From: Lepidurus packardi
Lineage: Eukaryota; Arthropoda; Branchiopoda; Notostraca; Triopsidae
Length of the DNA: 64,000 bases
NCBI GenBank assembly: GCA_023053545.1
Contig: JAKZAN010000007.1
Coordinates: forward strand, 3,596,001 to 3,660,000
Direction of reading: 5' to 3'
The first letter of the stretch is position 1, and every line of letters starts with the position of its first letter. Under the pieces are notes generated by a model. The model had not been told where the DNA came from, did no database searches, and saw nothing but the letters and a program-made list of their open reading frames with translations. Both the position numbers and the translations under genes were made by a program. Positions 56,701 through 64,000 of this stretch are shown here, in pieces.

Positions 56701-59700
56701 CAGGCGCTTTGGGCGTGGAAAAGTCTCCTGCCGAACCTAAACGACCTTCCTCGGCCCGCCCTCTGTCGGAAATAATCGAAGTTAAGCAATCCAAGACTGT
56801 CAGCAGTTCCACTTTAGCTCCAGTGGTTAAAAAAGAGGTCAAAAAGGAGGTCAAGTCTAAAGAAGAAAAGAAGGAGCCTAAAGTCAAGGATGAGAAAAAG
56901 GAACCTAAACCCAAAGAAGAGAAGAAGGAACCTAAACCCAAAGAGGATAAAAAAGAAAAGCACAAAGACGAAAAGAAAGAAGTTAAAGCCAAAGAAGAAA
57001 AGAAGGACCTTGCTCCCAAAGAAGAGAAGAAGGAAAAGAAAATTAAAGTAGAGAAAAAAGAGAAGGAAACCACCAAAGAAAAAGAAAAACCTAAAGACAA
57101 AGATGTGGCTGAAAAGATCCTAAAATCCAAAGTTGAATCGCGGCCCGCCTCTGCCAAAAAAGAGATGGTGGCCAAAGAGGAAAACAAAGATGCGCCGCCT
57201 GTCGCCAAAAAGGAAGCCGTAGCCACGCCCAAAACCACACCCATCCCCACCAAAGTAAAGAAAGAAGCTGCGAACCTCAAAGTTGTGGAAGCCAAGGTCC
57301 AATCCCACAAGATGACTCCCGTAGCCACGCCTAGAAGGTCGGAATCAGCCGATAAGAAAGAAGAGACCCCCAAAAAGCCACGTAGCCAGTCCCGAGGTCC
57401 TAAAGACGTTAAAGAGGAAAAAAAGGAAGAGAAGAAACCAATCAAACTTAAAGAAGTTAAAGAAGGCACAGCTTCACCAAAGCCTAAGGCTAAAATCGAA
57501 GAACTTCCCAAAAAAGAGAAGCCCAAAGTAGAAAAGAAGGCTGTCGTAGAAAAGAAAGAAGTCAAGCCCAAAGTCGAAAAGGTTAAAGTTGACAAGGTTG
57601 AGAAGGTAAAAGTGGATAAGGTTGAGAAGGTCGAAAAGAAGAAAGAAACCAAACCTAAAGCCAAACCTTCTGATAAACCCAAAGAATCTAAAGGCACCCC
57701 CGTTGCTAAGAAGTCGACGGCCACGAAAGCAGGTTCTTCGCAACCAGTGGCTATTAAAAAGCCCGCCAAAGTCATTGCTGCCGCTGCCGCTGCTGCTGCA
57801 GTAGCCGCTGGCGCCGTGTCTGCGCTTGCGCAGCCTGACGATACCCCGGAAGTAGTAGAGGAAGCCATCGTGGCTGCGCAAGCCGCTCCGGCTGCTGCAG
57901 CAGCTTTCAAGGCGACTGAAATAGACGTTATTTCTGCCCCTGTTAATCTTGATGACTGTGCTGCAGCGATTGAGGATCAGATTTTGGGCGCGAGCATTCT
58001 TGGGGGTTCAGTGGAACAAGTTCAGGCCCAAGAAGCTGAGGTTGAGGTCCAAGAAGATAAATTGGCATCTGAAGATGTTGAAGAAGAACGCGAAGACCAA
58101 GAAGCTGAGGTTGAAATCCAAGAGGATAAATTGGCCTCTAAGGATGCCGAAGAAGAAGAAGAAGCTGAAACCAAGGTTGAAGAAGCGGAAGCTGAGGCCG
58201 AAACTGAGGTTGAAGTTGAAGCTGAGGCCGAAACTGAGGTTGAGGTTGAAGCTGAGGCCGAAACTGAGGTTGAGGTTGAAGCCGAAGAAACTCAAGCCCC
58301 TGCTGACAACGCGGACGATGAACTGGAAGCTGAAATCGAAACAGATGACATTAAAGTTGCCGCCGAAGATGGTGACGATGAGGCAGAAGAGGCAGAGGTT
58401 GAAGGTGAAGTCGAAAAGCTGGACGAAGTCGCGGTTGAAGATGAAGAAGAAGTTCTGGAAACTGAAGTCACCGAAGAGATAGGTGAAGAGGAAGAAACCG
58501 AGGTCGAAATCGAAGAAAAGACGGATGTTACCAAGGACGATGTCGAAGACGGTGACAGCACCAAAGCGGAAGATGTTGACGTAGAAGATGCGAAAGAAGA
58601 CGAAGGTATGGTCGAAGACAACGTTGAAGATAGGGAGACGGAAGTTGAAGCTGAGGTCGAGGAATTGAGTGGCAAGGAAACTGACTTTGATGTAGATAAA
58701 GATCGTGACGAAGCTGAAGAAGGCGAAGTTGACGTCGAAGAGGAAGAAAAAGAACACGACGAATCAGCTGCACTTGAAGACGACGAAGAAAAAGGAGACG
58801 ACGAAAAAGAACTCGGGGAAGAAGAACCAGATGTGGAAGAGGTCCAGGTAGCCCTCGAGTCCCAACCGCAAGAATCCTCCCCTGTTTCAGACGAAGGCGT
58901 CGACATGAAAGAAGAAATTGAAGTCATCGAGCCTCCAGTTATGAAACTGGATCTCCTATCTAAAGTTGAAGAGGCCGTCTCGGACTTGAAAGGAGTGCTT
59001 GACGACGCTCTCGAAAAGAAGAAACACCAAGAACCTAAGGCTCTCGAAGTGACTCTAGTTGAGTCTGAGAAATCCCCAAAAGCCGCCTCCAAAGCTGCGT
59101 CACCGATTTCTACTATTCAAGATGAGCCAGAATCGTCTGTAGTAGCAGAAGTAGCTGTTGAGTCCCCTGCAATCCATTTACCAATCACTCCCGAGCCCGA
59201 GGTTGAACTACCAACTGAAGTAGTCACGGATAAATCTGCTGAATTGTCTCCACTAATGAGTGAGCAACAAAAGATCGCGACTGAACAGTCTCCTCTTCCT
59301 TCGCCGCAACCAGAAGTTGAAGAAAAATCTGATTCCCAGAGCGAAAAACACTTGAAACTTACCTCAGAAATCTCTGAGGAAGTTACGATGCAGAAGTCAC
59401 CAGCTGACTTGGATGCAGTGTCCTCTAAAACAGAGGGCGAAGCCAAAACTCCAGAACTAGTCGCTGAAAGTGTAGAATCACTTCAAGCAGAATCCCCCGT
59501 GGCTATCAAAACCACTCTAAACGCAGAAGTCAGCACTGATCATAAGGTCGTATCCCCTAAATCTCCGGACGTACTGTCGCAAGAAGAATCCCCTAAGATC
59601 GAAGAAACAGTTGTTGATTCCCAAGACAAAGATATTGGGGATGACTCACATAAAACTCCAGAAAAGGAAGAAGCAATGTCTGAACACGAATCAGTTGTAG

Positions 59701-62700
59701 AAGATCAAGCTAAAGAAGACATTTCTGTCGGATCGTCCGAGCAAGACCAAGTTCTTGAAGTTCCCGTTGCTGAAACTGTCAGAATATCTTCTCCGATTCA
59801 TAACGAAGTCCCAGCAGGACAAGGCAGCGGTGAAATCGAAGTGGAATTCCCAGTCAAGGATAAATCACTTGCCCACGAAGAAACTGTACCAAGTCAAAGT
59901 GAACTGATTTCTGCGCTGGAAACAGAACCGCAATCAGATGACATCGAAGTACTGTCTGAATCCAAAGATGCTTCTCCTCTTGAATCGGTAGCGCAAGTGC
60001 TTGCCCAAGATAAAGTCATGCAAGAAATCTTAGCAGCACCTGAAGAGTATTCCGTTGCTCCGCAAAAACATGTCCAAGACTTACCAGACTTAATTAGTAG
60101 CCCTAAATTCGAACAAGGGTCCCCTGCGCAAGAGCAAGAATCATTAAGCTCGTCCAAATTTGATCAAGGGTCTCCTAAAATCGAAGCTACTCAGCTCGAA
60201 ACTTCGATAGCAAAACAGCTTCACGAAGGATCTGTACCCCATAGCAATGTTGAATCACCAGAGGAAGAAATCGTTGAAGAAATTTTTGAAGCGCAGATCA
60301 TTGCCAAATCTAAAGCTGAACTTCCAGTAGATAAACCACCTTCGCCCAACTTTGAAGCCGTTGCGAAGCCAGCATCTGTCTTGAAATCCAAACTAGAATC
60401 TCCTGCACAGGAAGAAATTCTGGAAGAAATCATCGAAGCTCATATCGTTGCAAAGAAAACAGAACCTCTAGAAGAGCCAGAGGAAATCATCGAAGAAGTC
60501 GTTCAAGCTCACAGTGCTGTTAAGGATGCAAGCGCCCTAGAGCTACCCTTGAGTCGCCATGCGGAAATGGAAGAATTAGAAGTGGTTGAAGAAATCGTCC
60601 AAGCAAAGACCACTGCTCCGGTTTCGTCCGGCTTTTCGACTTCTTCCTTCTTTGGCGGCCTGTTCGGCAAGAAATCAGCCCCACCACCAGTTCCCGCTCC
60701 TGTGGTTGCTGCCCCTGCTCCCACTAAATCAGACTTTGGTTTTGGTTTCGGCGGAATCGCAAAATCCTTCGACAAGCAAATTTCCCAAGTCCAATCTTCT
60801 CTGCAAAGTTCCCTAGACTCCATCAAAACTTCAGCTATTGAGAGTGCGCAGGTGGTGCAATCCGCAGCTGAACGCCAAGTAGCCACTAAAATTGAAGAAG
60901 CAATTCAGGGAGTTCAACAACAAGCCCAATTGGCTGATCAGAAAATTGCTGCTGTAACTACTGATGTCAAAGAAAGTATTGCAACTTCTATTGCTGAAAC
61001 GATCCAAGGTACCAAATCGGTGGTTGACGAGAAAGTTCAGGCTGCACAACAAGTGCAAACTAATATCGAAACCCAGGTCCAAGCTACGATCGCCAAAGTC
61101 GCTGATTCGGTGCAAGGTAAGATCGATTCTATCACCCAAATGGCCTCTAGCGCTGAACAGGAAGTGGATGAGACGGTCCAGGCGGCTCAAGCCACTTTCC
61201 AAAGCCAGGCTGAAGTTGCCAAATCGACATTGGAAAGTTTGGAAGCTGAATTCAGTGATTCCCTCGGCGACATCGAATCTCAAATTGAAGCTGTTGAGGC
61301 AAAAATCACCGAAACTGTCGCCAAAGCTGCTGTCGCAGCTGAGGACAAAATTAAAGATTCGACCAATCGCGTGCGTAGCGATTTTGACGATCTGGAAGCC
61401 CAGATTGAGTCCAAGGTGGATCTAGCTAAAACTGAGCTAGAAACCATTAAAAAATCTACCGAGTCACGTATTGCAGAGCTCCAAGATGATATCGAAAGTG
61501 GGATTGTGTCTACGGTGGACCAAACTAAAATAGAACTTGACGTAATTCAGAAATCAGGCAAATCGAAGGTCGAAGAGCTCGTAGAGGATCTCGAGAGTCA
61601 AGTCGAGATTTTGGAATCACAGAAAGAACATTTGGCTTCTACGGTCGAGTCAATTGCACAAGAAATCCAAAACGAGACAACTCTTGTTTCTGAACAAGCT
61701 ATGGATGTCACTAAGTCAGTCAAAGAATCTAGCCACGCCCAAATTGAATTGCAAGTGGAAGAAGCCGCTGAAATCATCAGCGATAAAATCACCGATTTAC
61801 AAACCGACGTTCAGCAGCGTACACAGCAACTCGAAGACTCAGCTACTGAGATCAAATCAACCATTCTTGATTCGGTTCAAGACAAAATGGATCACGTTGA
61901 AGACGAGCTACATGAAATCGAAGCTTCAGTCGATTCACAAGTAAAACATACGGTGGATGCCACTCACGATTTGTCTGATTCCCTTTACGATACTGCCGAA
62001 AAATTTCAAGAAGAAATTACTTCCATTAACGATACAATTGAAACACGCTCTGTCGATGTCAAAGAGAACCTGAAAGACGAATTGCAAGAATCTTTGGCGT
62101 CCGCTGAAACCGTTTCTGATTCGCTGTCTAAAGCTGCTTCCGCTGTTAAAGGTTTTGTTGAATCCACTCTAGAATCGGTAGATAACGAAATGCAATCATC
62201 TTCAGAAAAAGTCACAACACAAATAGAAGAATCTGTCGATTCTGAAGTGGAAGATATAAAAGAAGCGGTCAAAGACGTAAAAGAATCCCTTACATCTCAT
62301 GCTGATAAAGAAATTACCAAAATCCAAGATCAAACACAAGGTGTTTTCGATAAATTGTCCACAGAAGCATCCGATTTGGCACAAAAGGCGCCTGAGCTTC
62401 ATGAACTGACCGAATCTTTTATCGAGGCCGCTGTTGATGTCATTGAAACGGTAGAGTCGGACTTACAAGACAGCTTATCCGAAGCTTCACCATTAGTCGA
62501 AAAGACCAGCGCCGTTTTGGCAGAAAAAGCTGTAATCGTCGCTGAACGAGTCACCGATTCGGTCATTGATGAAGCGTCTTCGGTCGCAGAAGCTATCAAA
62601 GGTCAGACCAAAGATTCACCACATAAAAGTGCTGATTTAACTCCAGAACATTTGGAAGAACCCTTGAATCCAGGGAAATCTTCGCCTTCCTCCGCCGTAG

Positions 62701-64000
62701 AATCGCCTTCCCAGGAATTTAAAGGTGAACCACAATCGCCTTTGGAAGCTTCCGAACTATCCGATGTCAGTGATTCCGTGGTAGATTCTAAGCCCAAGAC
62801 TCTAGGACTAGAAACCGTAAACACACTCAAATCTGAATCTAAAACTCCGGAAATCGAAGAAGGAATCCCAACTCCTTGCAAAGATGTTCCAGAATCACTA
62901 GAACTTCAGTCTGGGACTCAATCTACTTCTTCTGCTATCCAAACACCACATGAAAGCGAGTCCCAAATCGCCAACAAGAGTCCAAGTTCCCTTCCTAGTC
63001 ATGATCTAGCACCTGAACCCTTTAGAGTGCGTACTGAATCACATGATTCGGAATTCCAAACAACAAAAGAAAGTGACTCTCGCAAAATCAGCGAGTCATC
63101 TGATATCCAAGTCACCAGTCAGATTCCAAGTCCGCTTTCCAAGGAAACAGTTCTACACTCGTTAGAATCAACACCAGATGCGCATGAATCCGATAGTAAA
63201 TCTCCCAAAGGAGTTGACTCTCATAAACTAAGCTTTCCTGAAGGTAGCAAATCTCCGAGTCCCGCTCCTACTGCTGACGCTGACGCCGAATCCCTCTGGG
63301 TTAGCGCTGAACGTGATTCTCATGATTCCCAAATCGAACCCACCCAAGAAGTTGACTTTTATAAAGTTAGCCAATCCGCCAGCTCCCAAGTTCTAAGTAA
63401 AAGTCCGAGCCCGATTCCTAGCGGTGATCATGACTGTGCAGTCAGTAAAATTGAGGAGCCCGAGTCTCTCAAGCTAAGCGAGTCAGAATGCTTTCACCCT
63501 TCCGCTAAGTCTACCAGTCCAATTTGCAGCAAGGAGATCAGTACGGAACACCTGCAACTCGATTCAGAGGTAACAAGTGATTCTCGCAGAGTCAGTGAAT
63601 CGGAGAGTATGCTTGAAGGCAGCCATACACTTAGCCCTCTTCCTATTAAAGAATCCGTCTTAGAATCCTTGGAATCCATCGAAAATGCACTTTGTGATTC
63701 TTCCTCTAAAACTCCTCAAGACAGCGATTCAATTAAACTTGGTGAATCTGCCATCTCACAAGCTGCTAGTAAGTCCCCAAGCCCTTGCAAAGAACAAGAA
63801 TTCATCGCTGATTCCCAAGCTCAAGCATTAAATGCTGTTGAATCTCGAAAACTAAGCGAATCGGAGAGCCTGCACGCTTTCAGCAAATCTCCGAGCCCTA
63901 GTCCAAGCAAAGAACTGCTACCTTTAGAATCACAAGCGGAAGATCACGATTCTGCTTTTGAAACTTGCAGAGCTACGGATTCCCGCAGAATTATTGAATC
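47747..64000 (+). CDS. futsch: MAP1-family microtubule-associated protein (Futsch/MAP1B type), 3' end beyond window
   Basis: This large neuronal microtubule-binding protein acts in axon, dendrite and synapse structure. Exons are 47747-48020, 52977-53075, 53631-53803, 54678-54833, 55162-55439, 55633-55921 and 56283 onward, all in phase; the last is still open at 64000. At least 2995 residues are encoded here. The ATG is in a strong context (GACCATGG). The MAP1 N-terminal metallo-beta-lactamase-like region runs from about residue 235 to 520 (YVFPGGQGDAALFGINGFN, LVDGGFGRKPCFWDFTRHLD, DAVIMTRPSASTLSGL, GHGTLDLYVVSP). It is followed by a Lys/Glu region (about 605-812; KKEPKPKEEKKEPKPKE) like the MAP1B microtubule-binding repeats. 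Next come an acidic Glu/Val region with a 30-bp tandem repeat, a long predicted helical stretch (about 1906-2530), and degenerate serine-rich repeats (SRKLSESES, SKSPSPSPSKE) resembling Drosophila Futsch repeats. The C-terminal light-chain part is not in the window. Confidence 0.9.
48021..52976 (+). other. MAP1 intron 1, no nested gene recognised
   Basis: This intron is nearly 5 kb, after the exon ending ...LLQRLIK. It holds a CTCGT pentanucleotide run (51874-51890), a perfect CRE at 48958-48965 next to a GC-richer patch (about 48930-49060), and AT-rich remainder. A 130-codon minus-strand frame at 50815-51207 has balanced composition but no family I recognise. Confidence 0.5.
53876..53892. 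repeat. AGATA short tandem repeat
   Basis: Three AGATA units plus a partial one lie in the MAP1 intron after the exon ending at 53803, just before the tandem duplication at 53912. Confidence 0.7.
53912..54300. repeat. Tandem duplication of about 189 bp in a MAP1 intron
   Basis: GTAAAATTAAGGGTT recurs at 53921 and 54110, an offset of 189 bases. Both units share CTCTTAGCTTTCGGCAAAGT, ATTGATCAAATATCCTTTA, CGCGTGTTTACATCCGTGAG and GCTGCATGTCCAAA. Each unit also differs by small insertions. In the second unit ACCGCCATCCTGGAAAA faces TTTTCCAAAATGGCGGTAC near 54368, so part of it may be an inverted-repeat element. It is non-coding. Confidence 0.75.
56826..57110 (+). repeat. futsch: Lys/Glu-rich degenerate repeats in MAP1
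   Basis: The frame encodes repeated KEEKKEPK-, KPKEEKKEPKPKED- and KDEKKEVKAKEEKKD-type units. This resembles the KKEE-type microtubule-binding motifs of vertebrate MAP1B. The repeats are approximate at DNA level (AAAGAAGAGAAGAAGGA-like) and could slip during replication. Confidence 0.75.
58191..58280 (+). repeat. futsch: 30-bp in-frame tandem repeat, three copies
   Basis: Three consecutive 30-base units start GCTGAGGCCGAAACTGAGGT at 58191, 58221 and 58251. Each encodes AEAETEVEVE. Copies 2 and 3 are identical and copy 1 differs by one base, so the expansion is recent. It lies in the acidic region of the MAP1 protein. Confidence 0.95.
63075..64000 (+). repeat. futsch: Futsch-type serine-rich repeats, at least eight units
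   Basis: Repeat cores of the type [DE]SRK[ILV]SES start at 63075, 63216, 63354, 63462, 63579, 63726, 63840 and 63978, spaced 36 to 49 codons apart. Most are followed by an SKSPSPxPSKE-like segment. Drosophila Futsch has long arrays of 37-residue repeats with SPLPSKE and ESRRESVAE-type motifs, which these recall. The array continues past the window edge, so the copy number is unknown. Confidence 0.75.

Noticed and set aside
56606-57910. Long minus-strand open frame of 434 codons
   Set aside because: It is the antisense shadow of the MAP1 giant exon. Its Ser/Phe/Leu repeats are simply the complement of Lys/Glu codons.
57949-58482. Plus-strand frame rich in Lys/Arg/Leu
   Set aside because: It is a frame-shifted reading of the same MAP1 exon, whose correct frame has no stop across this stretch.
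58008-59092. Overlapping minus-strand frames rich in Phe/Asn or Ser/Thr
   Set aside because: These are also shadows of the acidic MAP1 coding sequence; the plus frame is continuous and in phase with the upstream MAP1 exons.

Overview
This is a nuclear window from an animal, most likely a non-insect arthropod. The genes are intron-rich, with GT-AG introns from about 37 nt to about 14 kb. All five are bilaterian orthologues. The last one carries degenerate serine-rich repeats like those of arthropod Futsch. A selenocysteine-type SELENOI argues against holometabolous insects, most of which have lost such genes. The species cannot be named from sequence alone.

Layout. 1-4101: non-coding, with two inverted-repeat elements. 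4102-26815 (+): a NOL4/NOL4L-type nucleolar protein gene in 10 coding exons; its roughly 13.9-kb second intron holds foldback elements, MITE copies and old dispersed repeats. 28124-30186 (+): ethanolaminephosphotransferase 1 (SELENOI/EPT1) in 8 exons, ending in an in-frame TGA exactly where the human protein has selenocysteine. 30944-36800 (-): BLM RecQ helicase in 14 exons, tail-to-tail with SELENOI. 36801-37896: a compact head-to-head promoter region with TATCGATA (DRE-like) motifs, then possible 5' leader exons. 37897-40488 (+): UDP-glucose 4-epimerase (GALE) in 8 exons. 40489-47746: about 7 kb non-coding, with a roughly 180-bp tandem duplication and a 960-bp TA-flanked DNA element containing very strong hairpins. 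47747 to the window edge (+): a MAP1-family microtubule-associated protein (Futsch/MAP1B type) whose last visible exon is open for more than 7.7 kb and runs off the window.

The five genes do not form a pathway. They cover nucleolar/nuclear regulation (NOL4), phosphatidylethanolamine synthesis (SELENOI), recombination repair (BLM), galactose/UDP-sugar metabolism (GALE) and the neuronal cytoskeleton (MAP1). Exon boundaries were read by eye. Every listed exon keeps phase with the next and sits between AG and GT, and protein similarity was judged from remembered family sequences. No tRNA, rRNA, CRISPR array or retroviral element was recognised. The points most worth a second look are the SELENOI selenocysteine codon, the long helical segment and Futsch-type repeats of the MAP1 giant exon, the nested near-perfect hairpins at 42.46-42.64 kb, and the GC-cored foldback element at 6.34-6.95 kb.
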